The notes beneath the pieces were generated by a model. The model made no database searches, was not told the origin of the DNA, and was given only the letters and a program-made list of their open reading frames with translations. A DNA stretch of 64,000 nt, taken from NCBI GenBank assembly GCA_030431695.1, contig JAUIIU010000004.1, positions 1-64,000 of the forward strand, read 5' to 3'. A program made the translations under genes and the position numbers. Positions 34,545 through 42,173 of the stretch are shown here, piece by piece. Within the stretch, counting starts at the first letter, position 1. Every line of letters begins with the position of its first letter. This DNA is from Bacteroidia bacterium (lineage in GTDB: Bacteria > Bacteroidota > Bacteroidia > Flavobacteriales > Flavobacteriaceae).

Positions 34545-34982
34545 ATGAAAATTAAGTTTGTTGCGCTTCTCATACTGCTGGCAATGGTTTCCTGCAAAAG
34601 CGATGACGGCGGGGTTCAGGACAATAATCCGTACCTCACGGATCCTATCGTAAATCTGAATCTCAACCTGAACCTGCCGCAATATGACCCCCTGAAGTTT
34701 CCAGGCAACAGTCTTGTGATCACACAGCAGGGTATAAAGGGGATCGTGATCTACAATGTGAACAACGACCTCTATACTGCATCCGAACTAAGCGACCCCA
34801 ACCACATCCCGAACAGTTGTTCGAGAATGGAGGTTGATGGTATCATCGTACGCTGTCCATGCGAGAACGATGATAACGAGTACGACATAGTCACCGGGCA
34901 GCACAAGACCAATAATAACGCCTATCCCCTTCAGCAATACAGGATCGTCCGAACCGGCGATGTAATACAGGTTACCAATTAG
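34545..34982 (+). CDS. Rieske-fold-like lipoprotein without cluster ligands
   Basis: 145 residues. Residues 1-18 form a lipoprotein signal (AMVSC lipobox, Cys17). The C-terminal half follows a Rieske domain frame: NSCSRMEVDG, then IVRCPCENDDNEYDIVTGQ, then YPLQQYRIVRTGDVIQV. In true Rieske proteins these positions read CxH and CPCHGS; here both His ligands are missing, so a [2Fe-2S] cluster of Rieske type is not expected. Four Cys remain in the domain or signal. Its stop codon overlaps that of the convergent TonB-dependent receptor (TTAG). Confidence 0.65.
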   Translation: MKIKFVALLILLAMVSCKSDDGGVQDNNPYLTDPIVNLNLNLNLPQYDPLKFPGNSLVITQQGIKGIVIYNVNNDLYTASELSDPNHIPNSCSRMEVDGIIVRCPCENDDNEYDIVTGQHKTNNNAYPLQQYRIVRTGDVIQVTN

Positions 34983-37156
34983 AACAGGATCGTGGCGCCA
35001 AGCAGGAAGTTTATCGTTGCCTGCGGATAGAACCCGGCTCCTTCAACCGTGGTCACAGTACCCGGGTTACTGAAATCATCATCATAGGTAAAGAAATAGC
35101 CGTTTGCCACATACTCCACGTTGAAGATGTTATTCACCAGGGCAGAAAGCACCACAGACCGGGCCAGCGGCACTTCATCCAGTTCATAAACCACGTTGAG
35201 GTCGTTTATGAAATAGCTGTCCAGTTTCGAAACCTCGCTGTCGATATTCCCCATATACTGATCACCAACGAACTTGGATAACAGGGCTACCCGAAGATTC
35301 TTTACAGGGCGGTACTCAAAACTATTCCCACCAACAATGGCCGGGGAGAATGAAATGTTGGTATTTCCCAGGTTGACCAACTGTCCGTCCCTTGAAGTAA
35401 CAAAATCAACATTCTTGTTTGAACTCAGTGCGATATTAGGCCTGATCACAATTGTTTCTGAAACAACTACGGCAGCATCAACCTCCAGGCCAAGTCGGTA
35501 ACTTTTTCCACTGGTAGCACGTATCGGAGCTCCAACATCGTCGATCTCTCCAGTAAGCACCAACTGATCGCGATAGTCCATGAAATAGGCGTTGGTATTC
35601 ACCTGTATTTTTTCCGAATTGAACCGCCAGCCTAATTCATAGTCATTCAGGCTTTCGGGACTGAAGATCCCCTGTTCAAAATCGCTTCTGCGGGGTTCCC
35701 GATTCGCTCTTCCGTAGGAGGCATAGAACTGGTTGGTGCCATTCAGTTCGTAAGACAAGCCCGCTTTTGGGTTGAAGAAACTATAGTTTTCGGATATCTC
35801 CAGGGGAACTTTATCGGAAGTTAGTCCGGTGGTTTCATAATTGATGAACCGGCCCTGGAGGTCCGCATAGACCGACCATTTTTCGTCCAGTTGCCAATTC
35901 GCCTTAGAAAAGATCGTGAACTCACTTTTTTCACCGTTTCCGAAGTAGTATCGATCCCGGATGGATGTATTTCCGGAGAACTGCGACCAGATGACTTCCC
36001 CAAAGTGATCCCCGTCGTAGAAGCTGTAAAAAGCACCGGATGTAATATCGAAGCCCGTTTCCTTATACTGCACGTTGGCATTGATGGCATAAAAATCGTT
36101 GTCGAGCCAACGTCTTCGGATCAGGTCGGCATTCGTAATGGTTTCCCCACCTATCTCGATCGAGCCTATGCCGTGGAAATCCAGGTCGCCATCTTCCTTA
36201 AATTGCTCGAAATAGCCCCTTCCGTAGGTATAATTAAGGGAAATGTTCGAACTCCAGTGATTGTTGTACCGCTGGTTCCACAGCAACTGGTAATGATCCT
36301 GGGCATAATTGTCCACTTCATTATCGTAAAACTGAACCACTCCGTTTGCGTTGGTATACATCCCGGCCGGGTTATAGGTCCTGTCGTTAGCCAGGGTTTC
36401 CGCATCGATCCCGAAATAAGCCTGGTAGGTCTCTTCCCTCCCTCCAAAGGCAAGGAATTTCAATTGGGTATTAAAGTCGCGGTAGGCCGCCTGCAGGAAA
36501 TACGATCTTAGGTCGGAGGTGGCGCGATCCACATAGCCATCGGAGGATATTTTCGACAGTCGCCCGGAAACCTCGAAATGGTCACTCAGCAGGCCTGTAC
36601 TGAACCTCAGGGTATGTTTCAGGGTATTGTAAGATCCGACGGAATTTGCCAATTCGGCATAGGCCTCATCTGAAATAGCATCGGTAAGGATGTTCAAACT
36701 CGCACCGAAGGCACCGGAACCGTTAGTAGAGGTCCCAACACCCCGCTGTAATTGCAGACTTTGAATAGAAGAGGCAAAATCGGGCATATTCACCCAAAAG
36801 GTTCCCTGGCTTTCCGCATCGTTGTATGGTATTCCGTTGAGCGTAACATTAACGCGTGAAGCATCACTCCCCCTCACACGGATATAGGTGTAGCCCACGC
36901 CGGCGCCAGCATCACTGGCAGTGACAACGGATGGCAGGTAATTCAGCAAAATAGGGATATCCTGTCCGAGGTTGCGCTGCTGGAGTTCCTCCTTTTCGAC
37001 ATTCGAATGGGTAATTGGCGCATCTTCCTTCACACGGATGGCCTGGATAAGTACAGCATCGAGATTCTCAACCTCGGTGGAATCCACTGTAACTTCCTGG
37101 GCGATTAGAAACCCGGGGAGAACCAGAAAAATGGACAAAAATGATAACAATTTCAT
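34979..37156 (-). CDS. TonB-dependent receptor under a TPP riboswitch, probable thiamine uptake
   Basis: 725 residues. A signal peptide ends near residue 20 (FLIAQ). The plug domain (about 45-150) includes PSVVTASDAGAGVGYTYIRVRG and LQRGVGTSTNGSGAFG; the remainder is an outer-membrane beta barrel ending in a terminal strand with a hydrophobic last residue (GATILF). It has no N-terminal carboxypeptidase-like domain, so it is not SusC-type. The upstream TPP riboswitch (37261-37395) with terminator predicts expression when thiamine diphosphate is scarce, so the likely ligand is thiamine or a precursor. The barrel alone would not reveal this. Confidence 0.88.
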   Translation of the reverse strand: MKLLSFLSIFLVLPGFLIAQEVTVDSTEVENLDAVLIQAIRVKEDAPITHSNVEKEELQQRNLGQDIPILLNYLPSVVTASDAGAGVGYTYIRVRGSDASRVNVTLNGIPYNDAESQGTFWVNMPDFASSIQSLQLQRGVGTSTNGSGAFGASLNILTDAISDEAYAELANSVGSYNTLKHTLRFSTGLLSDHFEVSGRLSKISSDGYVDRATSDLRSYFLQAAYRDFNTQLKFLAFGGREETYQAYFGIDAETLANDRTYNPAGMYTNANGVVQFYDNEVDNYAQDHYQLLWNQRYNNHWSSNISLNYTYGRGYFEQFKEDGDLDFHGIGSIEIGGETITNADLIRRRWLDNDFYAINANVQYKETGFDITSGAFYSFYDGDHFGEVIWSQFSGNTSIRDRYYFGNGEKSEFTIFSKANWQLDEKWSVYADLQGRFINYETTGLTSDKVPLEISENYSFFNPKAGLSYELNGTNQFYASYGRANREPRRSDFEQGIFSPESLNDYELGWRFNSEKIQVNTNAYFMDYRDQLVLTGEIDDVGAPIRATSGKSYRLGLEVDAAVVVSETIVIRPNIALSSNKNVDFVTSRDGQLVNLGNTNISFSPAIVGGNSFEYRPVKNLRVALLSKFVGDQYMGNIDSEVSKLDSYFINDLNVVYELDEVPLARSVVLSALVNNIFNVEYVANGYFFTYDDDFSNPGTVTTVEGAGFYPQATINFLLGATILF

Positions 37157-37205
37157 TCGTATTGAATTTATACGAATAAAAGGGGCTGTTATTCAGTGTT
37201 AGACA

Positions 37206-37239
37206 TAAAAAAACCTACCGGGTCATCCGATAGGGGTTT
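37206..37239 (-). terminator. expression-platform terminator of the TPP riboswitch
   Basis: Read leftward, a stem formed by CCTATCGG (37234-37227) and CCGGTAGG (37221-37214) with one mismatch is followed by seven Ts. It sits between the aptamer and the receptor start and is the likely ON/OFF element. Confidence 0.65.
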
Positions 37240-37260
37240 CATTGAAGAACCGATCCGGTT

Positions 37261-37395
37261 CTATCCCTTAACAGCATTACCTGTTCAGGTTCAACGGGTA
37301 TGATCTCAGCCAAAACTAGTGTTTAGTATTAAGATTTAAATGTTATATCATTTTTAAACTTAAAACTTAACATTAGTCAAGCACCCCTTTGAGAT
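37261..37395 (-). ncRNA. TPP (thiamine diphosphate) riboswitch
   Basis: Read leftward from 37395, the RNA has the THI-box landmarks in order: GGGGTGCTTG, an AT-rich variable P3 region, GGCTGAGATCATACCCGTT, GAACCTGAACAGGTAATGC and TAAGGGA. These are the conserved pyrimidine- and pyrophosphate-sensor helices of the TPP aptamer. A -7 box TAACTTTG lies just upstream, and a terminator hairpin lies downstream before the TonB-dependent receptor gene. Ligand binding should favour the terminator and reduce receptor synthesis. Confidence 0.95.
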
Positions 37396-37401
37396 GTAGG
37401 G

Positions 37402-37409
37402 CAAAGTTA
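37402..37409 (-). promoter_or_regulatory. -7 promoter element TAACTTTG of the riboswitch transcript
   Basis: On the minus strand 37409-37402 reads TAACTTTG, matching TAnnTTTG; transcription would begin a few bases before the aptamer. It lies between the arfB stop and the riboswitch. Confidence 0.55.
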
Positions 37410-37414
37410 CGCAA

Positions 37415-37819
37415 TTAATCGATGCCGGGTGGTTTGCGTCTAGATTTTTTGAGTGCCTGGCGCTTCTTACTCTCCAGTCTTTTCTCGATAGCACTTCTGC
37501 TGGGCTTTGATTTCTTCCTGGTCTTTCGAACTTTAAGGTTTTCAGTTATGATTTCGAGCAGTCGTTGTATCACTATAGCTTTGTTCCTGTGTTGCGAACG
37601 GGTTTCACCGCAATGTAGTACTATAAAACCTTCCGAATTCAACCTGTTGCCGAGGCGTTCCAGCAACCTGGTTTTCTCTTCATCGGAAATCGCCTCAGAG
37701 TCCCCAATATGAAACCGGACCGATACTTTACTGGAGGTCTTGTTCACATGTTGCCCTCCCGGACCGCTGCTACGGGCCATCGTAAACTGAAGTTCCCTGA
37801 TGATTTGCTCGGTATCCAT
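37415..37819 (-). CDS. arfB: alternative ribosome-rescue factor ArfB (peptidyl-tRNA hydrolase)
   Basis: 134 residues. SSGPGGQHVNKTSSKV near residue 17 holds the catalytic GGQ motif of class I release factors without their stop-codon recognition domains. The C-terminal tail is rich in Lys and Arg (RKTRKKSKPSRSAIEKRLESKK), the tail that senses the empty mRNA channel of stalled ribosomes. It starts at the stop of the DUF4301 gene (one-base overlap) and is the last gene before the riboswitch. Confidence 0.93.
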   Translation of the reverse strand: MDTEQIIRELQFTMARSSGPGGQHVNKTSSKVSVRFHIGDSEAISDEEKTRLLERLGNRLNSEGFIVLHCGETRSQHRNKAIVIQRLLEIITENLKVRKTRKKSKPSRSAIEKRLESKKRQALKKSRRKPPGID

Positions 37820-39348
37820 CAGGCGTTGGGTCTGTGTTCCCTGTTTAGCAGATCGTTCACGGTTTTTACCGGGTTGAAAGTTTCCAGCGGCACTTCTACG
37901 AAGGACGTGTTCCAGTTCGCCATCCCGCCGTTCCAGAGCCCGGGAAGTTCCAAAGCTTTAACGGGGACACCGCCTTCCGATTTCATGGTGATGATACCAC
38001 TACGCGGATCGCTGAATAGTTTCAGGTCGAATTTATTTCCTTTATAATCACGCACCCCGCAAACAATATCCACAGGATTGAAGTGGGTGGCATCATTAAC
38101 GATGGCAGCCATATGGGGATCATCCATGGCGATCTGCGATTTCTCCACGATCTGCAGACTCACCCTTCCGTCCTCACTTTTTACCCAAAAAGGGCCTCCG
38201 CCGGGAGCGCCGGTATTCTTGACCACCCCACAGACCCGGATCGGACGGTTCAGGATGCCAAACAACCTGGCCTGGTCTTCCGGGATATCCTTGATGCTAA
38301 GTTCATTCCACAGGAACGACCGTATTTCCTTTATAATTCCTTCATCTACTTCCTCCTGTTCCAGCATTCCCAGGTAATTGAATACTTTTTTCTGGATCCA
38401 AAGTAGTTTCCCACCCAACAGTTTTTTATTGTGAATAGTAGTGTCTGTATACTCTTCAGCAACAACATTGTCGATATTCTTGATAAAGATCAGGTCCGTA
38501 TCCACCTCGTTCAGGTTTTCGAGCAATGCGCCGTGGCCTGACGGGCGGAAGACCAACTCACCATTTTCATCACGGAATGGCCTGTTGTCTTCGGTTACCG
38601 CAAGGCTGTCCGTTTCTTTTTTCTGAAAGGAATAGGAAATATGGAAATCCGTTTTGGTTTTCTTACTTACGCGTTTCCGAACAGACTCAAATGCTTCCTT
38701 AAAGTAAGGGACGTGCTTTTCAGAAAAGGTAAAGTGAAGATATGCGTCATCATTTACCGCCGAATAGTGGGCCGCCTCGAACAACTGTTCCTCGAAGGCA
38801 GTGGTATAGTACTTGGAATATTTATGAAAAGGTATCAACCCCTTGGGTAAATTCGAGAAATTCAGTCCTTCAGGTTCCAGCATCATTTTTACGAACCAGT
38901 GCATTCGCTGCCCTTTGCTACTCTTTTTGTACTCCGGGCAATGTTTGCGGATCATCTTTCTCACCTCGTTGATGAATGCGAACTCCTTCGAATGCTTGAT
39001 GAATCTTTCCAAGGCCGCAGATGGATTATTGGTGAGATAATCTCTAAGTGATTCTTGTTCCGGGTTGTAACTTACGAGGAAATTATGAAGGAACTCGAAC
39101 ATCCTGGTGGCTGCCCCCGATGCAGGTACAAATTTCACGATGTCCAGACTATCCTTTTGCCGTTCAAACAGGTCCACGAGTTTAACCTGACCTCCTTCAG
39201 GGATGACTTCAATTCCATTCCCTACCGAAGCTGCGGTAACTATATCGACAGGTGGGATTCCAAGGGAGAAGGTTTCTAATTGTCGGTAAATGGTTTGAAG
39301 TGGTATTCCGTGATCCTTTATTTGTTGCAGATCCTTTTTTGTTAACAT
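37819..39348 (-). CDS. DUF4301 protein
   Basis: 509 residues. FVPASGAATRMFEFLHNFL near residue 75 is the DUF4301 hallmark and resembles the glycine-rich loop of nucleotidyltransferases. ENLNEVDTDLIFIKNIDNV and KPVKTV-type stretches further on agree with a UDP-sugar-pyrophosphorylase-like fold. The family is restricted mainly to Bacteroidota and its reaction is unknown to me. It shares one base with the NadR-like kinase gene upstream and with arfB downstream, so all three are co-translated. Confidence 0.82.
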   Translation of the reverse strand: MLTKKDLQQIKDHGIPLQTIYRQLETFSLGIPPVDIVTAASVGNGIEVIPEGGQVKLVDLFERQKDSLDIVKFVPASGAATRMFEFLHNFLVSYNPEQESLRDYLTNNPSAALERFIKHSKEFAFINEVRKMIRKHCPEYKKSSKGQRMHWFVKMMLEPEGLNFSNLPKGLIPFHKYSKYYTTAFEEQLFEAAHYSAVNDDAYLHFTFSEKHVPYFKEAFESVRKRVSKKTKTDFHISYSFQKKETDSLAVTEDNRPFRDENGELVFRPSGHGALLENLNEVDTDLIFIKNIDNVVAEEYTDTTIHNKKLLGGKLLWIQKKVFNYLGMLEQEEVDEGIIKEIRSFLWNELSIKDIPEDQARLFGILNRPIRVCGVVKNTGAPGGGPFWVKSEDGRVSLQIVEKSQIAMDDPHMAAIVNDATHFNPVDIVCGVRDYKGNKFDLKLFSDPRSGIITMKSEGGVPVKALELPGLWNGGMANWNTSFVEVPLETFNPVKTVNDLLNREHRPNA

Positions 39349-39911
39349 TATCTCCCTAGTAATTTTTCTGTTATTGCAATGGCTTTCTCCAAACGCTCCA
39401 ACTTTCCTCCACTCAACTCATGGTAGGGAATGCCATTGGATTTTAATTCGTTCTCAAAAATACGAAATATGCCTTTTCGCTCTTCGGGGCGATCCCGAAG
39501 GTCATCGGGCACCCATGGTGTGTCCACGAAGGTAAGAAAATACAGGTCGTAACGATTCTCCTGAACTGCATTTCTTATGGCTTCCGGACAACTGCCGTCG
39601 TAATAGTATTCGGAATAAACCTTCAGTTCCCGCAGGTCCGTATCACAAAACAGTACTTCCTCTGCATTTTTAGCCTTTAAATTCTCTGAAGCGATCTGTC
39701 CTTCGGCTATGGGCAGAAGGTCATCCCAGCTCACTTTCTCCCCCGTCCGGTCCCACTTTTCCTGGAGGTATTCCCGCATAAACTCCGGCACCCATTCGGT
39801 TCCGAAATGATCCGCCAGGGCCTCGGCCAGGGTAGTCTTCCCGGTGGATTCGGGCCCAAATAACACTACTTTCAGGCAGGTTGCTGGTTCTTGTCTAAGT
39901 GTTTCTTCCAT
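39348..39911 (-). CDS. NadR-like P-loop kinase (nicotinamide riboside or thiamine kinase)
   Basis: 187 residues from the ATG at 39911; a longer reading frame would overlap the transporter gene more. VLFGPESTGKTTLAEAL is the Walker A loop, LFCDTDLRE the Walker B-like strand, and RDRPEERKGIF a lid with basic residues. This is the kinase domain of NadR (AAA_28 type) without the nucleotidyltransferase domain. With a PnuC-type permease next to it, such a kinase traps the imported vitamin by phosphorylation. Nicotinamide riboside is the textbook substrate; thiamine is a serious alternative here because a thiamine-binding protein gene is in the same unit. It overlaps the transporter gene by 40 bases. 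Confidence 0.8.
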   Translation of the reverse strand: MEETLRQEPATCLKVVLFGPESTGKTTLAEALADHFGTEWVPEFMREYLQEKWDRTGEKVSWDDLLPIAEGQIASENLKAKNAEEVLFCDTDLRELKVYSEYYYDGSCPEAIRNAVQENRYDLYFLTFVDTPWVPDDLRDRPEERKGIFRIFENELKSNGIPYHELSGGKLERLEKAIAITEKLLGR

Positions 39912-40504
39912 GCTAGATAACCCTGGATGGCCAGGACGGTAAAAATAAGGTATTGAAGCGACAACATTCCCCAGCCGCGATACGCATAAAGGGGAACCGT
40001 GATCACATCGGCAAATATCCAAAGGGTCCAATTCTCCAGTTTCTTATTGGCCATATACCACATAGCCGTAAAAAAGACCCCGGATGTAAAGATGTCTATA
40101 TAATTGGTGGGCCCAATTTCCGTGCCATAGGCGGTGTACACACCATAGGTAATAGCCATGGTAATGACGAAGAATCCAAAACCGATAAGCTTTTCCCTGC
40201 TGCTGGTTTGGGAGACCGGAACCACAAGTTTACCGTCTTTTCTCCTTGCCCAGTTCCACCAACCATAAATGCTCATGATAGAATAGTAGAAATTCATCAT
40301 CATGTCGCCCATCAATTCGTCGTAGAGGAATAGATACACTGTGATGGTTGTAGCGATCAGGCCTGTAGGATAGACCAGGATATTCCTTTGTTTGGCATAT
40401 ACCACGCTGGCGATCCCGAACACAAAGGCAATGGCTTCAAGAACGATCAAATAGCCTTCCCGCTGGTAATAAGGTTCGAGGAAAAAATCAAAAATGGGGC
40501 TCAT
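39872..40504 (-). CDS. PnuC-family vitamin transporter (PnuC or PnuT)
   Basis: 210 residues with seven membrane segments, full family length. NWTLWIFADVITVPLYAYRGW near residue 145 is the PnuC signature that lines the substrate site. PnuC members carry nicotinamide riboside; PnuT members carry thiamine by facilitated diffusion and rely on a kinase to trap it. The upstream gene, overlapping by 17 bases, encodes a thiamine-binding-type protein, and a TPP riboswitch controls a receptor at the end of the same array, so thiamine is at least as likely as nicotinamide riboside. Confidence 0.85.
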   Translation of the reverse strand: MSPIFDFFLEPYYQREGYLIVLEAIAFVFGIASVVYAKQRNILVYPTGLIATTITVYLFLYDELMGDMMMNFYYSIMSIYGWWNWARRKDGKLVVPVSQTSSREKLIGFGFFVITMAITYGVYTAYGTEIGPTNYIDIFTSGVFFTAMWYMANKKLENWTLWIFADVITVPLYAYRGWGMLSLQYLIFTVLAIQGYLAWKKHLDKNQQPA

Positions 40505-40748
40505 AGTCGCTGCGATCTGTCTTTACGATCTTCATGTGGATCAGGCCTATGTCGATGGCCCCGAAAACATCTTTTATTTCCGAAGTAAGAACTCCCATAA
40601 CTTCGTCGTATTCCCCAAATACCTGGGTACTGAGAGGATTTTCCAAGATGGTAAGCCCGCTCGAACGAAGTGCTTTGATAAATCGAATGATATGAGGTTC
40701 GAAATCATCCTGTAAAGGCGATAGTGTAAGATCAACGGATATTTTCAT
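40488..40748 (-). CDS. thiamine-binding protein (MTH1187/YkoF-like)
   Basis: 86 residues. KISVDLTLSPLQDDFEPHIIRFIKALRSSGL and STQVFGEYDEVMGVLT match the ferredoxin-like Thiamine_BP family (MTH1187, YqgV, YkoF). Members bind thiamine or related pyrimidines; no enzymatic role is certain. No signal peptide is present, so it is cytoplasmic. It overlaps the PnuC-type gene by 17 bases and follows the GGGP synthase-like gene by 8 bases. Confidence 0.78.
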   Translation of the reverse strand: MKISVDLTLSPLQDDFEPHIIRFIKALRSSGLTILENPLSTQVFGEYDEVMGVLTSEIKDVFGAIDIGLIHMKIVKTDRSDYEPHF

Positions 40749-40756
40749 AGGCTGAA

Positions 40757-41458
40757 TCAGTTCTTTTCATAAACGGTTCCCATCACAACCATATCGGCTC
40801 CGGCATCATAGGCCCGTTTCAATTGTTCTTTGGTTCGTATCCCTCCACCCACGATGAGCGGAATCTCAATTTCTTTGCGCACTGAACTAATTATCTCCGG
40901 TCTTACCGGTTCTATAGCACCACTACCCGCTTCCAGGTAGACCAGTTTTTTACCGGTAAGTTCTGCGGCTACGGCCGTATCCACGATCCGCCCCGGATCC
41001 AATTGGGACATGGGAAGAGTTTGAGTAACTCTCGAAACCGCCGAATCATTCCTACCATCTACCAGTATGTAACCAGTGGGGATCACTTCCAGGTCGACAG
41101 ACCGTAACATGGGTACGGCTTTGATCTGTTGATGCACCAGGTATTCCGGGTTATCCCCCGAGAAAAGTGTTAGGAATAGTAAGGCATCGGCATTCCTGGA
41201 GATCTGGCTAACGTCGCCTGGGAAGAGGACAATGGGCTTGGAGGTGTATAATTTCAGAGCATCCACCAAACGCTGGGTATCACCATCAGCCACCGTACTT
41301 CCACCTACAAAGAGATGGGTTGTTTCTGAAGGCAGGCTGCGCAGGAAAGCTGCGGCAGTCTCCGGATCGAATTTCTCAGGATCCAGCAATACGGCAAGCA
41401 GTTTTCGTTTTTCTGAAACGGCCTGGACTATAGCCTTGTAGGTGTTCCGGATTCTCAT
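40757..41458 (-). CDS. geranylgeranylglyceryl phosphate synthase-like protein (PcrB/GGGPS group II)
   Basis: 233 residues, TIM-barrel. LAVLLDPEKFDPE at the N-terminus, LFVGGSTVADG, and the phosphate-binding ends EAGSGAIEPV and IVGGGIRTKEQL match the GGGPS/PcrB family. Group II enzymes of archaea and Bacteroidota join sn-glycerol-1-phosphate with a prenyl diphosphate through an ether bond. The native product in Bacteroidota is not established. It overlaps the PPTase stop by four bases. Confidence 0.88.
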   Translation of the reverse strand: MRIRNTYKAIVQAVSEKRKLLAVLLDPEKFDPETAAAFLRSLPSETTHLFVGGSTVADGDTQRLVDALKLYTSKPIVLFPGDVSQISRNADALLFLTLFSGDNPEYLVHQQIKAVPMLRSVDLEVIPTGYILVDGRNDSAVSRVTQTLPMSQLDPGRIVDTAVAAELTGKKLVYLEAGSGAIEPVRPEIISSVRKEIEIPLIVGGGIRTKEQLKRAYDAGADMVVMGTVYEKN

Positions 41459-42096
41459 TGGCTCTCTTCAGATATTAGCGCGTAGGCACAGGTGAATCCT
41501 TCAAATTCGAGCATGGACACATTATACGACTGCTCCTTCCCGTTAAACGAAACAAATGCCGAGGTTCTCAGTTGGTCCATATCGAATTCTTCAACATAGA
41601 TATGTTGGAGGAAACTCAATCCGGGTGCAGCAAAACTCTTGTACAGGCTTTCTTTAGCTCCCCAGACCATTGTAAGTTTTCTCATGATCAGTTCTACACT
41701 CTCAAGGTGCCGGTATTCCTCGAAAGGCGTAAATTTATGGGCTATCCTTAAGATCTTCGGACGCTGCTTTTCGATATCGATCCCCACTTCCGCACCACCT
41801 ATGATGATCGCAGAAAAGATAAAGGAGTGCGTAATGGAGATGAACCTGTCGTCCTTTAAATGTGGTTTCCCCTGTTCGTCGTAATACAGGTCGTGATCCG
41901 TATAGCCTTCTTCAGCAAGCAAGTGACGAATACTCATAAAACCCCTGCGATGCAGGTCGCTCTTCATACCGTCCACTCTTTCCCGGCAATTTTCAGTTAA
42001 AACAATGCCTTCGGAAAGCTCCTCGAAGGACTCTTCTATCTTCCAAATGAGCACTTTAGTCCTTGCGTCAACTGTTATTGTTTTGTAAAGCGGCAT
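41455..42096 (-). CDS. 4'-phosphopantetheinyl transferase (Sfp type)
   Basis: 213 residues. GVDIEKQRPKI and WGAKESLYKSF are the magnesium-binding and catalytic motifs of Sfp/AcpT-type transferases, which load coenzyme A phosphopantetheine onto carrier proteins. No polyketide or nonribosomal peptide genes are in the window. It is the first gene of the leftward array that ends with arfB, and it diverges from ahcY. Confidence 0.92.
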   Translation of the reverse strand: MPLYKTITVDARTKVLIWKIEESFEELSEGIVLTENCRERVDGMKSDLHRRGFMSIRHLLAEEGYTDHDLYYDEQGKPHLKDDRFISITHSFIFSAIIIGGAEVGIDIEKQRPKILRIAHKFTPFEEYRHLESVELIMRKLTMVWGAKESLYKSFAAPGLSFLQHIYVEEFDMDQLRTSAFVSFNGKEQSYNVSMLEFEGFTCAYALISEESQ

Positions 42097-42117
42097 TAAT
42101 ATCTAAGGGATATTACG

Positions 42118-42125
42118 TATTTTTG
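42118..42125 (+). promoter_or_regulatory. -7 promoter element TATTTTTG of ahcY
   Basis: TATTTTTG matches TAnnTTTG, 48 bases before the ahcY start, inside the 77-base divergent gap with the PPTase gene. No -33 TTG at canonical spacing is seen. Confidence 0.5.
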
Positions 42126-42173
42126 CAGACCGAAATATTTCGGAAGTAAATTGATAAAATCAAAGATACTAAT

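Noticed and set aside
39912-40031. A longer form of the NadR-like kinase starting at 40031
   Set aside because: The extra 40 residues are the transporter gene read in another frame and resemble no kinase; the Walker A loop follows closely after the ATG at 39911.
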